Below the pieces are notes generated by a model that worked only from the letters and a program-made list of their open reading frames with translations, did not search any database and was not told the DNA's origin. The position numbers and the translations under genes are program-made. Positions 52,789 through 62,677 of a stretch of 64,000 nucleotides of DNA are shown piece after piece (the stretch's first letter is position 1; every line of letters begins with the position of its first letter). This stretch comes from Corynebacterium timonense (GTDB lineage: Bacteria > Actinomycetota > Actinomycetes > Mycobacteriales > Mycobacteriaceae): assembly GCF_900105305.1 (NCBI RefSeq), contig NZ_LT629765.1, forward strand, positions 2,108,001-2,172,000, written 5' to 3'.

Positions 52789-53790
52789 ATGGCGATAGCG
52801 GATGCGGCACGGTGGGTGGAGGCGCGGGTGCGGCGCGCGGGCGTGCGCGCGAAAGCGCGCAAAGCGTGGATCCCCGCGGCGACCGGCTTTACGGGCTACG
52901 GAACCCCAGGGCGGGCCCGCGTGCTGGGCCGCGTGCTCATGGCCGACCCCGCTGCCGACGCCTCGGCTGCCCGCCCGCAGCGCGGCTACCGGCAGTTTTT
53001 GACCACCCCCGTGCCCGACATGCCCGTCACGGTGCGCCTGGGCGCGCGCACCGTGCGCACGCGCACCGACGACCAGGGCTACGTGGTCGCCCTCGTCGAA
53101 GGCCACGGCCTCGAGCCCGGATGGCACACGGCGCTTCTCGACGCCCCCTTAAGCGCCCACCCCGCCCCCGCCCCCGTGCGCATCATCGCCGACGACGTCA
53201 CCCACGGCGTCATCTCCGACATCGACGACACGATCATGGTGACGAACCTTCCGCGCGCCCTGCTTGCCGCGTGGAACTCGTGGGTGCTGCGCGCCACCAA
53301 CCGCCGCCCTGTCGACGGCATGGCACGCTTCCTCCACGCCGCCCACGGCCCCGGCGAGCCGGTGTTCTACGTCTCCACCGGCGCCTGGAACACCTACGGA
53401 ATGCTGCACGACTTCATGCAGCGCCACGGCTTCCCTGCCGGGCCCATGCTGCTGACGGACTGGGGCCCCACCCCGACGGCCCTGTTCCGCTCCGGGCCGG
53501 AGCACAAGCGGGTGCAGCTGCGCAACCTGCTCATCGACTTCCCCGGTATCACCTGGACGCTCGTGGGCGACGACGGCCAGCACGACCCCATGATCTACTC
53601 AGGGCTCGTCGCCGAGCACCCCGGGCGCGTGAAGCTGGTGGCGCTGCGCGAGCTCACCGCCCCGCAGCACCTCCTCGCGCACGGCACCGCTACCACCATG
53701 GAGCAGCCCGGCGACTACCGCGGGGTCCCCGCCATCTACGGCGCCGACGGCGACGAGCTTCTCGAGCAGCTGCGCCGGGCGGGGGGCTAG
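52789..53790 (+). CDS. DUF2183/App1-like phosphatase domain protein
   Basis: Protein of 333 residues. ISDIDDTIM gives the DxDxT catalytic loop of haloacid-dehalogenase-like phosphatidate phosphatases, with STGAWNTYGML and LVGDDGQHDPMIY as later motifs. It probably dephosphorylates a lipid or other phosphate. ATG 52789 has TAAGGT 8 nt upstream. Its stop overlaps that of the base-pilin gene. Confidence 0.88.
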   Translation: MAIADAARWVEARVRRAGVRAKARKAWIPAATGFTGYGTPGRARVLGRVLMADPAADASAARPQRGYRQFLTTPVPDMPVTVRLGARTVRTRTDDQGYVVALVEGHGLEPGWHTALLDAPLSAHPAPAPVRIIADDVTHGVISDIDDTIMVTNLPRALLAAWNSWVLRATNRRPVDGMARFLHAAHGPGEPVFYVSTGAWNTYGMLHDFMQRHGFPAGPMLLTDWGPTPTALFRSGPEHKRVQLRNLLIDFPGITWTLVGDDGQHDPMIYSGLVAEHPGRVKLVALRELTAPQHLLAHGTATTMEQPGDYRGVPAIYGADGDELLEQLRRAGG

Positions 53791-54662
53791 TCCGCCGACT
53801 GGCCGCCGTTGCGGCGTCGAGCAAGTACTAATCCGAGCGCAATCAGCAGCCCACCGATCAGCGCAATCGAGATCACGCCCGCACCTGTGCTGGCGAGCCG
53901 AGGCGTTTCACGCGTCCCATCCTGTCCCGTCCCTGGAATTTCTGGGGTGGACCCGTCCGGCGGGGATCCCGGCGGCACCTCGGGTGTTGTTGTCCCGGGC
54001 GTCGACGTGCCAGGCCCCGGCCCTGGTCCCGGCGTTGGTGGAGGTCCCGGCGTCGGCGGTGGGCCCGGAACAGGCGGTGGGCCGGGAGGTGGGGGCTGCG
54101 TGGGCGGGGTCGTGGGAGTACCCGGCTCGTAGGTGAGGCCAGACTTTGCGGTGATCTCGACGTCGTAAAGCCACCGCTCGCCGCTCATATCTCCAATGGG
54201 AAGTGTGATGAGGAACGGGCCGCCGTAGCGCCACTGATAACCAGCTGTTTCAGGCGGGGTTTCCACCACGTAGTACAGGCCGATCGGCAGGTCGGTGAAG
54301 CGTGCGGTGCCGGATGCGTCTGTCGTCGCTGTGAACCTCGGACCCGTGGCTGCTGCACGCGCCTCGTCGAGCGTCATGGTGCAAGCGCGATCCCAACCTT
54401 CGCTTGTGGTCAAATCAACACCTTCGACGCGCCGCAGTTCGAAGGTGAAGCCAGCACGGCCACCGTCAGGCAGCGCTCCGGGAGGTGGTTCGTCGTACGG
54501 GTTCCGCGGGGCCTTGTAGATGGTGAGATCGACGGAGCGTCCGGCGTCGATCGACTCGATGGCGACGTTGTCAACGTTCCCCGTCACCGTCTTGGCCTCT
54601 GCGGCGGGAGACAACACTACGGCACCCGCTAAGATGAGCGCGGCGAGTTTAGTTCTGTTCAT
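53787..54662 (-). CDS. Pilus base subunit (SpaB/SpaE-like minor pilin)
   Basis: Surface protein of 291 residues. A signal peptide (to about residue 24, AEA) is followed by one CnaB-type domain with the E-box-like GLYYVVETPPETAGY. A Pro/Gly-rich stalk (about residues 180-250) leads to a sorting signal LASTG at 256-260, a hydrophobic helix and RRR. An A in the second position of the LPxTG motif is known for Corynebacterium diphtheriae base pilins, which are joined to the peptidoglycan. ATG 54662 lies inside the sortase gene end, with GGAGA upstream. No pilin lysine motif is seen, as expected for a base subunit. Confidence 0.87.
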   Translation of the reverse strand: MNRTKLAALILAGAVVLSPAAEAKTVTGNVDNVAIESIDAGRSVDLTIYKAPRNPYDEPPPGALPDGGRAGFTFELRRVEGVDLTTSEGWDRACTMTLDEARAAATGPRFTATTDASGTARFTDLPIGLYYVVETPPETAGYQWRYGGPFLITLPIGDMSGERWLYDVEITAKSGLTYEPGTPTTPPTQPPPPGPPPVPGPPPTPGPPPTPGPGPGPGTSTPGTTTPEVPPGSPPDGSTPEIPGTGQDGTRETPRLASTGAGVISIALIGGLLIALGLVLARRRNGGQSAD

Positions 54663-55572
54663 CACTCTTCTCCTTCTCCCCGGCGAGCGTGCGCCGGATC
54701 CACCACGTCAATCCGACCGCGACCGCGAGCGCCACCGCTAGCACCAGCCACATCCACCACTGCATGGTCCACCCACCTGTGGCGCTCACAATGTCCTCAT
54801 CTCCTTGATCGAAGGGGACTCGCTCGGCGTGAACGAGGAGGCGGTGGCTGTTGATGCCATACGGGGTGCAGGTAACCAGCGTCAGCAGGTCACGCCCCTC
54901 CTGCGCTTTCAGCGAGTCCGTCTCATTCGGCAACACTGTCTCGATGTCATACACTTTGTATTTCAGCTGTTCGCCGAACGTACTGACGTAGACGTCGTCG
55001 CCCTCCTTGACATCGATGAGGTTGTCCCACAGTGTCGCGTTGGTAATCCCCGTGTGGCCTGTGATGACGGAGTGCATACCTTCCCCGCCGATCGGCAGGG
55101 CACTGCCGAAGAGGTGGCCTAGGCCTTTCTGCAACGTTGATTCGTCCGTTCCGTGGTAGACGGGCAATTTCGAGTTGATCGCCGGGATGGTCACCTGGCT
55201 CATCGCAGGGAATCCAGACAGTTGACTGAGGTAGTGCTGGTATTCCCCGTTGTCTTTGCTCACGCGGGCTAGCCACGGGTCGAGAATCGGACCGTCAGTG
55301 TGCTCTTCGTTGTACACGCGTGCGTCGACAAGCGAGCGCTGGATGAACTCGGGCTCGTTAGCCTTTTGCTCCTCCATAATGTCGTGGTACTGCTGGGCGA
55401 CGCCGCGCTGCACGTGGTTGTTCCACTGCGACGCCACGACGGGATACAGCATCACGATTAAGCCAAGAACGACCAAGAGTGCGGGCACCACGATGCGACG
55501 TAGCGCGGACTGCTTAACTGCCGCGGTGCGGTGCCTCCCTCCGGCGCGGCCGCTGGGGAATGTGGTGCTCAT
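54649..55572 (-). CDS. Class C pilus-assembly sortase
   Basis: 307 residues with an N-terminal and a C-terminal membrane helix. Catalytic His173 (VITGHTG), Cys235 (TLVTCTPYG) and the Arg of NSHRLLVHAER are present. The lid motif ILDPW marks class C enzymes. It links shaft pilins through their lysine and LPxTG threonine. AGGAG stands 5 nt before ATG 55572. It lies between the shaft and base pilin genes, which defines the cluster. Confidence 0.94.
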   Translation of the reverse strand: MSTTFPSGRAGGRHRTAAVKQSALRRIVVPALLVVLGLIVMLYPVVASQWNNHVQRGVAQQYHDIMEEQKANEPEFIQRSLVDARVYNEEHTDGPILDPWLARVSKDNGEYQHYLSQLSGFPAMSQVTIPAINSKLPVYHGTDESTLQKGLGHLFGSALPIGGEGMHSVITGHTGITNATLWDNLIDVKEGDDVYVSTFGEQLKYKVYDIETVLPNETDSLKAQEGRDLLTLVTCTPYGINSHRLLVHAERVPFDQGDEDIVSATGGWTMQWWMWLVLAVALAVAVGLTWWIRRTLAGEKEKSDEQN

Positions 55573-55620
55573 GCGTACTCCTGGTTGTGTTGGTTGATGT
55601 GTTCAGTTGTAGGAAAAGTG

Positions 55621-55665
55621 CCGGGGTGCCTCCCCGGATGAGGGGGGCCACAGGAGCGTGGCCCC
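55621..55665 (-). terminator. Tandem hairpins between shaft pilin and sortase genes
   Basis: Two GC-rich stems: GGGGCCAC/GTGGCCCC (55644-55665, 6-nt loop) and CCGGGG/CCCCGG (55621-55637), the second followed on the minus strand by CACTTTTCC. They could act as a leaky terminator or RNA-stabilising element so that shaft pilin is made in excess over sortase. Confidence 0.6.
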
Positions 55666-55703
55666 TCGCAACGCGTCAGCCGTGAAAGGCCAAAACGCTA
55701 CCT

Positions 55704-57266
55704 TTAGGCCTCAGCGGAGTTTCGGCGAGCGGCATACACACCGCCACCGACGATGCCAGCGCCGAGGAGCAGAAGCAGAGCAACACCCGCGCCACCGGTG
55801 GCCGGAAGTGTCGGGGTACCGGTCTGGACGTTAGCAACCTCAATGGTCTTCAGGGGAACGGTCTGCCCCGCCGCGTGGGTCTCGGTGTGCAGCAACTCCA
55901 CGGCGATCGGCTGGGTCAGCAACTGGAAGCCGGCCGGGGCTTTGGTCTCCACCAGGCAGAAGTTCGGCAGCTTCGCGTCAGCGTTGTTGGCGAAGTCGGT
56001 GACGTGCAAACCGTCAATGATGAACTCGCCCTCCGCGTTCGTGACCCACGTGTTGTTGCCACCCACCGTGAGCGGCGTCTCGGTAGCAAGGCCCTCCGTG
56101 GTGCAGGCATCAGCCTGGTACAGCTGGAATTCAGCGCCTTGCAGCCTGCGCGATTTGTCACCCTCTGCGTGCTTGATCACCTGCACCCTGGCCAGGTAGG
56201 TGACCACCTCATCCTTGGGGGTCTCAAACTCGTGCGTGGCGTCACCCTCCCGGGTGAACCCGGTGGTCTGCGTCTCGTTGACGATCTCACCGTCGCCGTT
56301 ATCACCGAGCGCCAAGAGCGCCGCGGTGAGGTTCACGACGACAGTGGCACCCGAGTTCGCCGCTAGCAGCGCCCGGCCGGCCTCAGTGAACGCGACCGTC
56401 TTCTGCGCCCGGCCGTCCGGGAGGACAGTATCTTCGACTGTGTAGTGAATCCCCTCGACAAGCGCATCATCGCGGCCCTGGATAGTCACCGAACCCACCG
56501 TGACATTACCGAGCTCCGTCGTATCGTAACGGTCGTGGATGTGGTACTCACCGAGCGTCTGGCCAGCGGGCACCGCCGGGACGGTCGAACGGATCTGGTA
56601 GTTGACCTCATCTCCGACGTTGTCGCCCTTACCGTCGGCTGCATCGACGACGCTCTTTTCGGTCGTCAGCGAGGAGTTCTTGGGGTAGACGACGGGGTCG
56701 TAGTTCCACGAGGTACCACCAGCCTCGCCCCGTTGAGTGAAGGGAACGAAGACAATGAAGGCGGGGCCGGACACGATCTGGCCGGGCTGCAGAGTCTGGC
56801 CGCCTGCCGTGACGGGGCCGTTGATCGATTCCTGAACCAGGTAGGCGCCAACCGGCAGGTCATCGAACCGCACCTGGCCGTCAGCGCCGGTGTCGCCGGT
56901 GCGAGTTACCGTCACGTCCAGGTTTTGTGCAGCTTCTGCCGGGGTCATGGCGGCGAGCTGAGCGAACCCCTCCGGAGTGGTGATGTTGCGGTTGATCTTG
57001 GTCGCGGTGAAGGTCACGCCCGCCGCCGGGCTGCCCGACGCATTAGGCTGCTCGACTCCGAGGCCGGGAAGGATCTGCTCGGGGTTCAGGCGCTTGTTGA
57101 TGGTGATCGAGCCGAGGCGGGCGGGATCGATGTTGGCGGCCGACACGGTCGGCGCTGGGTTGGTGTCCTGCGCGAAAACGACCGGGGCGGTGGCAGCGGC
57201 GGTGGACAGAGCGATGCCGGCGGCCGCGCAGGCGGCGACGGTGCGGGACGTTGCGATGAAACGCAT
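55704..57266 (-). CDS. Major pilin shaft subunit (SpaA/SpaD/SpaH-like)
   Basis: 520 residues. A signal peptide ends near VFA (about residue 32). The pilin motif WNYDPVVYPKN supplies Lys196 for cross-linking. The E-box FCLVETKAPAGF lies in the last CnaB domain. LPATG (487-491), a hydrophobic helix and RRNSAEA form the sorting signal. It polymerises via the class C sortase into the fibre. ATG 57266 is chosen over the long upstream frame. Intramolecular isopeptide bonds are expected in the CnaB domains. Confidence 0.93.
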   Translation of the reverse strand: MRFIATSRTVAACAAAGIALSTAAATAPVVFAQDTNPAPTVSAANIDPARLGSITINKRLNPEQILPGLGVEQPNASGSPAAGVTFTATKINRNITTPEGFAQLAAMTPAEAAQNLDVTVTRTGDTGADGQVRFDDLPVGAYLVQESINGPVTAGGQTLQPGQIVSGPAFIVFVPFTQRGEAGGTSWNYDPVVYPKNSSLTTEKSVVDAADGKGDNVGDEVNYQIRSTVPAVPAGQTLGEYHIHDRYDTTELGNVTVGSVTIQGRDDALVEGIHYTVEDTVLPDGRAQKTVAFTEAGRALLAANSGATVVVNLTAALLALGDNGDGEIVNETQTTGFTREGDATHEFETPKDEVVTYLARVQVIKHAEGDKSRRLQGAEFQLYQADACTTEGLATETPLTVGGNNTWVTNAEGEFIIDGLHVTDFANNADAKLPNFCLVETKAPAGFQLLTQPIAVELLHTETHAAGQTVPLKTIEVANVQTGTPTLPATGGAGVALLLLLGAGIVGGGVYAARRNSAEA

Positions 57267-57424
57267 GGGAAACTCTCTTTCAAAACGGGAGCGCGGAGTA
57301 GCGCTACGGAGGTGGGCCCAAAGGGGAGGGCACGAGGTGCGTGACCTATCGGCATATGTGCACGGTGCGGTCGCGATCTGGGCCCGCTCGGGGCCAGCAC
57401 GCATGGCTGTGACGCATCATTGTT

Positions 57425-60400
57425 TTAGCTTTCCTTCCGACGCGCTGTCGCGGCACCTATCAGCACGAGGAGCGCGGAGAGCAGGGCCCAGGGAAGGTAC
57501 CCATTCCCACCGGTCTTCGGCATATCGCCCTGCCTAAAATCGGCGATGGTGATATACGCGCTGCTTGGCGATGCACCCTCGTGGTCTGGGTCGGTGACGA
57601 GGCCAATCGCGTGTAGGCTCTGCGCCACATCAACCCTGGCGTTGCCGTTCTCACCAGTGGTAATGGTGAAAGCGATGGGCTGCGGCAGGAGCGAGTAGCC
57701 CAGCGGAGATCGGGTCTCCACAAGGTAGTACTGCGTCCCCTTGCGTAGCCCGGACGCGGAGTAGAAACCGGTGTTTGCGGCGTCCGGCGTGTCCATCACC
57801 GCTACGACGCCTCCCTCCGCGTCGCGGACCTCAAAGGCGGCCCCCGCCAGTGGCGTGTTGCGGTTGTCGTTGCCGACCTTTTGGAGCAACAACGTGACCG
57901 TTTCATCCCTCACAATTGGGCCGCACGCTCGTCCTTTCACCTCTCCGCCCGGATAGGTCACCTGTGCTTCGTTGAACAATCCCCGGCCCGGCGTGCCAGC
58001 CTGGCATTCTGCCGTGGAGAAGTCGGCGGCCGCGGGCGGCGCCGAGTAGCGCAGTGTCACGCGGTACGTATGGGTCGCACCCTTCTCAATCCGCGTATTT
58101 TCGACGAGCGGGAACCTGATACTGTTTTGATTCTGCGGTTTGCCAAGGTTGGCCCACCCGCCATCCGGGAAGACAACAATGCCACCTTGGACTTCGACCA
58201 ATCCCGAGAACCGCGGGGACTCAATGAGACTGTATGTCGTGGCGTTGTTCGGGTCGCGGTTTGTCACCTTGATTTCGTACTGGATGGTCCGGTCCGTGGA
58301 CCCCGGCACGGGTTGGCTGGAGTCGACCCCGTCGATGACGCCGTCGCCGTTGACGTCTACAACGTTCTTTTCCACGACAACCTCGCACGCCCCGTCAGAC
58401 GCCGTATTGTTATCGGGCTGAGGGTCGTCCTCGTTGCCGAGCACCGTCGCGGTGTTGGATACGCAGGCATTATTGGACGCGCCGTAGCGTGCCGTCAGGC
58501 GAAGCGTAGCTTTCTGGCCGACAGCAAGCGGCCCATGGAGCGCAACGATGGTGTTGCCCACCTGGGATTGAGTCCTCACCCAGCCATCAGTTTCGAACTC
58601 CATGCGCACACCCGTATACGTCGACGGGACCTGGTCCGTGACGTTGAAGCCCGAGGACCCGCATGGGCCGTTGTTTGTTACGTTAATTTCCCACGTAGCC
58701 ACGCCGTTTTCTAGCGCGATCAGGTTCTTTTCAATTGACAGATTCGTATCGTTTACAACCAGTGCGTTCGACGCGGCATCGTTCGACTGCGATGTCGGGG
58801 CGGGTGCCTTCGCAATCAGGCGGGCCTTAAAACTATTGGGCTGAGAGTCGTAGATCTCAATCTGGTACGACTCTTGCCGACCATTCAACCCAAACCCTAG
58901 GTTTCCGTTCGGGAAGGTCCACGCGGTGCCGTAGATGCCTGTCGGCATGGTGTTGCCCAATGGATCTCTGATCCCGCTCATACTAAACGTGGTCAGGTCG
59001 CCGTCGGAGATCCGCGTGCGCTCGATGATGTTCGTGCCGTTGCGGATGCCGTAAATGTAGCCGTCAGAACCGTCGCCGAAAAAGGCATAGTCATTCGCGC
59101 GCATGTCGGCGGCGCTGTTGCGATTGGCCCACCACTGCGCGCTGGGGCGCGACAGATCCAGCGTGTAGCGGTCCTTCGTGCCTGAGTCGGAGGAGTTGGA
59201 AAAGATGTAGGTGCCGTCCGCCATGATCACGCCGGAGGTAATGCCTCCCCACAGGTCGTTGGGCCAGGTGCCCGGAGTCTGCTGCTGGATACCTTCAATA
59301 AAACCGAGGTCTCTCACCGCGCCGTTCACCGGGGAGATGCGGAGGAGGTGGCCAGCTGGGTAGCGCGGGTCCTCGTCGTAGGTGTTGCCCTGCCCGGGCG
59401 TAGAGCGAGGGGTCTGGATGCGCCCCTGGCTAATGGCGTAGAGGTACCCGTCGAGCGGGTTGTAGGCCAACGCGTTGTACACCCAATTGGTTACCGGGCC
59501 GACGGTTTCGTACCGCGTGCTGCCGTACGTCTGGCGGTACAGCTGGGTTGTATTTCGCGTGTTGAATGTGTTGCCTTGGTCCTGGTGCGCCGAGACGCCC
59601 ACCCATACGGTGCCGCCGCCCGACGGGCTGCACCGCTGCCCAAAAGCTGGATCCGGGCCGCCATCGGGGATCGGCGCGGAGTGCGCAGTTCCGTCGACCG
59701 TCAAACTCGCCTGCGCCGCGTTTGCGGTCGGTGCGCCGCCACCGGAGTTTTGCCACCTGAATTGGAGCCTCGCCGGTGTGTGTGCCGGCACCGGGATCTC
59801 TATCGGGTTGTCGTTGGTGTTAAAGAAGGAAACGTTGATTCCGTAGGGGCTTTGCTGTCGGCCGCCGGTCAGGTTCACGGTCACCTCAACCCACACTGGG
59901 CCCAGGTTGGCCACGTTGACAAGGTATTGGTAGCCCGCGCGCGTCCCGGAGTACGAGACGGCGACGCTGCGAGTGGCGTCGTTCGTATCCAAAATGCCGT
60001 CTATCACCACCCGGAAATAGTCATCGTTCGTCGGAATAATCCCCTTGTTCTGTCCCGCAGGGAAGCGGTAGGAGATCCCGCGAATATCGGCCCCGTTATT
60101 TCCGCCCAGCGCGAAATTTTCAGTCCATTCCCTGTTCCCAGACCGTCCTGTCGTGAGCGTGTGCGTGGACGACGCCATGGGACCCGGGTTGTTCGCCCAC
60201 GGGGACGTATACGTGGGAGTAGCTGCGAATTGCGTCAACTGAGTACCCTGCGGAATCAACGACACAGGCAGACCGGAGCGGATCAGGGCGGCCAGCATCT
60301 CGTCCGCAACTGCCGCAGCATCAGCCACCTCCGCCTCTGCGGCGTTGGCCGCGGGATCCTCCGCCGAGCGCGAAGGCTCTGCTCGTTCTTCAGCGGGAGC

Positions 60401-61120
60401 GGGGGTCTCAGCTGCATCCACGTAGTGGCCGTATACGTCGTAGCTGTAGCGGGAGGCGCCTTCAGCGCTGTCGTCTGTGAAGCTGACCTCCACCTTGTCG
60501 CCGTCCCGCAGCGCTAGCGCTGCGCCACCGCCGGCGGGGGCCATGAGGTCAATGGTCAGGGTCTGGCCGCCGTCAAAGCAGGTACGGCACTCGCGGACTC
60601 CGTCGCCGGACGAGTCGCCATTACGCACTACTTTCCATGTTCCGTCAAAGTTAGCGGGGAGCGGGGACGAGACCGTGATGCCGGTGACCACGAGCGCCTT
60701 TCCAGGCTGAGCATCGAGCGCGGTGAAGGCGACGCGATTCTTGGCAGTACCGAGCACCCGCCGCTTGGTCGAGTCTTTGTAATCGACGCCGACGGTGAGC
60801 TTCACGCCCGAGGGTACGCTCGCGCTCGGGGCTGGGGTACTCGGCTGGTACGGCAGGTTCGGAGCTGTGGCTGCGGGGGCTGTCGCCTCCGGCCTCACCT
60901 GGTCAGGCGTATCCGCGGGGGTGGGGTCGACCTGTTCGACGGCCGCGGTTGGCTCGCCCGAATTCAGCTCTGGACCCCGGTCTGAAACCGAGAGTGGAGT
61001 GTCTGCGTAGGCCGGAACGGCCACAGGCGCGGCGAGGACCGCGGCGACGAGCAGGAGCGCCCTCCAAGCCCGCCCGTGGGGCCGGTCGGTGCTGCGCGGG
61101 TCACGAACGCGGGTACGCAA
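57425..61120 (-). CDS. Large pilus tip/adhesin protein
   Basis: Surface protein of 1231 residues. Order: basic N-terminus and signal peptide (to PAYA, about 40), Pro/Ala-rich linker, beta-rich N-terminal domains, a propeller-like region (about 510-760; VYNALAYNPLDGYLYAIS resembles DUF6923), two DUF11-type domains (about 800-1050), a CnaB domain with YYLVETRSPLGY, then the sorting signal MPKTG at 1200-1204 with helix and RRKES. Start is TTG at 61120 with AAAGG 8 nt upstream. Size and gene order suggest the tip adhesin like SpaC/SpaF. M in the first position of the motif is unusual. Confidence 0.85.
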   Translation of the reverse strand: MRTRVRDPRSTDRPHGRAWRALLLVAAVLAAPVAVPAYADTPLSVSDRGPELNSGEPTAAVEQVDPTPADTPDQVRPEATAPAATAPNLPYQPSTPAPSASVPSGVKLTVGVDYKDSTKRRVLGTAKNRVAFTALDAQPGKALVVTGITVSSPLPANFDGTWKVVRNGDSSGDGVRECRTCFDGGQTLTIDLMAPAGGGAALALRDGDKVEVSFTDDSAEGASRYSYDVYGHYVDAAETPAPAEERAEPSRSAEDPAANAAEAEVADAAAVADEMLAALIRSGLPVSLIPQGTQLTQFAATPTYTSPWANNPGPMASSTHTLTTGRSGNREWTENFALGGNNGADIRGISYRFPAGQNKGIIPTNDDYFRVVIDGILDTNDATRSVAVSYSGTRAGYQYLVNVANLGPVWVEVTVNLTGGRQQSPYGINVSFFNTNDNPIEIPVPAHTPARLQFRWQNSGGGAPTANAAQASLTVDGTAHSAPIPDGGPDPAFGQRCSPSGGGTVWVGVSAHQDQGNTFNTRNTTQLYRQTYGSTRYETVGPVTNWVYNALAYNPLDGYLYAISQGRIQTPRSTPGQGNTYDEDPRYPAGHLLRISPVNGAVRDLGFIEGIQQQTPGTWPNDLWGGITSGVIMADGTYIFSNSSDSGTKDRYTLDLSRPSAQWWANRNSAADMRANDYAFFGDGSDGYIYGIRNGTNIIERTRISDGDLTTFSMSGIRDPLGNTMPTGIYGTAWTFPNGNLGFGLNGRQESYQIEIYDSQPNSFKARLIAKAPAPTSQSNDAASNALVVNDTNLSIEKNLIALENGVATWEINVTNNGPCGSSGFNVTDQVPSTYTGVRMEFETDGWVRTQSQVGNTIVALHGPLAVGQKATLRLTARYGASNNACVSNTATVLGNEDDPQPDNNTASDGACEVVVEKNVVDVNGDGVIDGVDSSQPVPGSTDRTIQYEIKVTNRDPNNATTYSLIESPRFSGLVEVQGGIVVFPDGGWANLGKPQNQNSIRFPLVENTRIEKGATHTYRVTLRYSAPPAAADFSTAECQAGTPGRGLFNEAQVTYPGGEVKGRACGPIVRDETVTLLLQKVGNDNRNTPLAGAAFEVRDAEGGVVAVMDTPDAANTGFYSASGLRKGTQYYLVETRSPLGYSLLPQPIAFTITTGENGNARVDVAQSLHAIGLVTDPDHEGASPSSAYITIADFRQGDMPKTGGNGYLPWALLSALLVLIGAATARRKES

Positions 61121-61179
61121 AGCAGAAGCCTTTCCTCACCCTGGCATTTCGCTCCGAAAATACTTCGAACGGGCCATGA

Positions 61180-61476
61180 GTATCAGAGCATGGTCGGACG
61201 AACAGTCGGGTGAACGGCAGGTGAAACGATGGAGTCGAGAAACGATGGCAGCCCCTCATGGTGCTATAGGCTGTACCTATGTTGACCTGACAACCAGCAG
61301 GGCTACGCTCAAGTTACCTGACAGGCTTCACAAAGGAAATCGGAAGCACAAAATGTTGAACATGTGCCTACCTTGAACGCTTCCCCCTCGACCGCCGAAC
61401 ATTATCCTCGCAGTTCACCGCATATATGGTCGTTCCTTTATATTCCACCCCCGGTACCCCCGCCCCTCCCCCCGTA
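61180..61476. other. Pilus operon upstream region
   Basis: About 300 bp with no plausible gene. On the minus strand TTGTCA (61288-61293) and TATAGC (61263-61268), 19 bp apart, could be the operon promoter, giving a leader of roughly 135 nt. AT content is above the surroundings. Confidence 0.4.
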
Positions 61477-61499
61477 GGCGCTCCCTCTCAGCGCTTTTT
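61477..61499 (+). terminator. Hairpin with T-run
   Basis: GCGCT-CCCTCTC-AGCGC followed by TTTTT. No plus-strand gene is seen before it, so it may belong to an unrecognised small RNA or be left from a lost gene. Confidence 0.5.
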
Positions 61500-61550
61500 G
61501 CTAGTGGGGCTTCCTCGGGAGGTTGTGAACGAAAAGGGGGGAGCCTCCGG

Positions 61551-62472
61551 TAGAGGTGTAGGTATCCAGACGAACACCGGTCGCGAGGGCTTCCATGACG
61601 CACCGTCACGCACCTTTGCCCCCGGACGACAAAGTAAGGATGCTAGAGCTGGTCATCACCCACGGATGGACGCAGCGCCGAGCCGCCGAACGCTTCCAAG
61701 TCTGCTCAGCTACCGTCAACAGGGGGGTGAGCCGGGCCCGCCGCGGCGACGTGCTCACCGACCGCTCCAGCCGGCCCCGCAGCCGTGCGCGCCAGCTGCC
61801 GGTGCGCACTCTGCGCCGCATCATCACACCGCGATTGACCCCCGTGGGGCCTGCACCGCATCGGTTACTATCTCGGTGTCGCACGCTACACCACGCCGAA
61901 ACGAGCCTGCGTCGACCGGGCCACAGGCCTGCCGGTGCGCACAGCACCACCAGTACGCTACGAGCACAGCCAACCCGGCGGACATGATCCATGCAGACAG
62001 CAAAAAGCTAGGTCGCATCCCCGACGGCGGGGCTGGCGCGTGCACGGGCGAGGCTTCGCACAGGATCGCCGGGCGGGTCGCCAGCGCAGCAAAGCGCATC
62101 GTTGCGGTGCGCCCGCCGGACGCGGGTACTCCTATCTGCATCACGCCGTGGATAACTACTCACGGATGGTGTCCTCGGAGATCCTTTCTGACGAGAAGCA
62201 GATACCGCGGCCGGGTTTATGCGGTATGCCTGTGCGTTCTTTTCCGCCTACGGTGTCGAGGTCACACGGGTGATGACCGGCAGCGGTGCCTGCTACCGTT
62301 CCAAAGCGTCCGACGCTTCCCTGGGTGCGGTTAAGCATGTTGACACCAAGCCGTACCGGCCGCAGACGTATACGGAATTCATCCACGACTACAACTACCA
62401 TCGAGCCCACACCGCCACCGGTGGCCTCACCCCCGCACAACCCGTTCACAACGTCACGGGAAAGTGCACCTA
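61551..62472 (+). mobile_element. IS481-type element 3, near full length but frameshifted
   Basis: The transposase starts at ATG 61595 (MTHRHAPLPPDDKVRMLELV, HTH domain), moves through at least three frames (ADSKKLGRIPDGG; GYSYLHHAVDNYSRMVSSEI; KHVDTKPYRPQTYTEFIHDY) and ends GLTPAQPVHNVTGKCT at about 62472. A left end is suggested at 61551 by TAGAGGTGTAGG, resembling the right-end TAGGTGxAC read from the other side. It ends within the stop codon of bsaP. Confidence 0.85.
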
Positions 62473-62673
62473 CCGCTCGAGCCACTCCGAACGAAACAGG
62501 CCGTGCCGCGAGCAGGCGGCCTCCCAGCCGAAGGGGTTGATTTTGACCACCATGCGCCGCTGGCAGAGCGGGCAGATGCGCGGGGCGTCGTAGGGGCGGT
62601 CGTCGCGCACGGCGAAGCTCACCGAGCCGGACAAGATGGCGTCGGCAAGCTCAGTGCTGTTTGGGATCTTCAC
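62470..62673 (-). CDS. bsaP: Biotin synthase auxiliary protein BsaP
   Basis: 67-residue protein with CPLC and a third Cys in WEAACSRHGLF, as in the small BsaP proteins found beside actinobacterial bioB. It supports BioB function, probably at the iron-sulfur cluster. GTG 62673 follows the bioB stop by 4 bp. The TAG stop (62470-62472) coincides with the end of the IS481 copy. Confidence 0.85.
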   Translation of the reverse strand: MKIPNSTELADAILSGSVSFAVRDDRPYDAPRICPLCQRRMVVKINPFGWEAACSRHGLFRSEWLER

Positions 62674-62677
62674 GGCC

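Noticed and set aside
61426..62334. Plus-strand 302-codon protein over the IS481 copy
   Set aside because: It crosses from the intergenic zone into the transposase in a mixed frame; only part matches transposase sequence, so it is a chance product of a frameshifted element.
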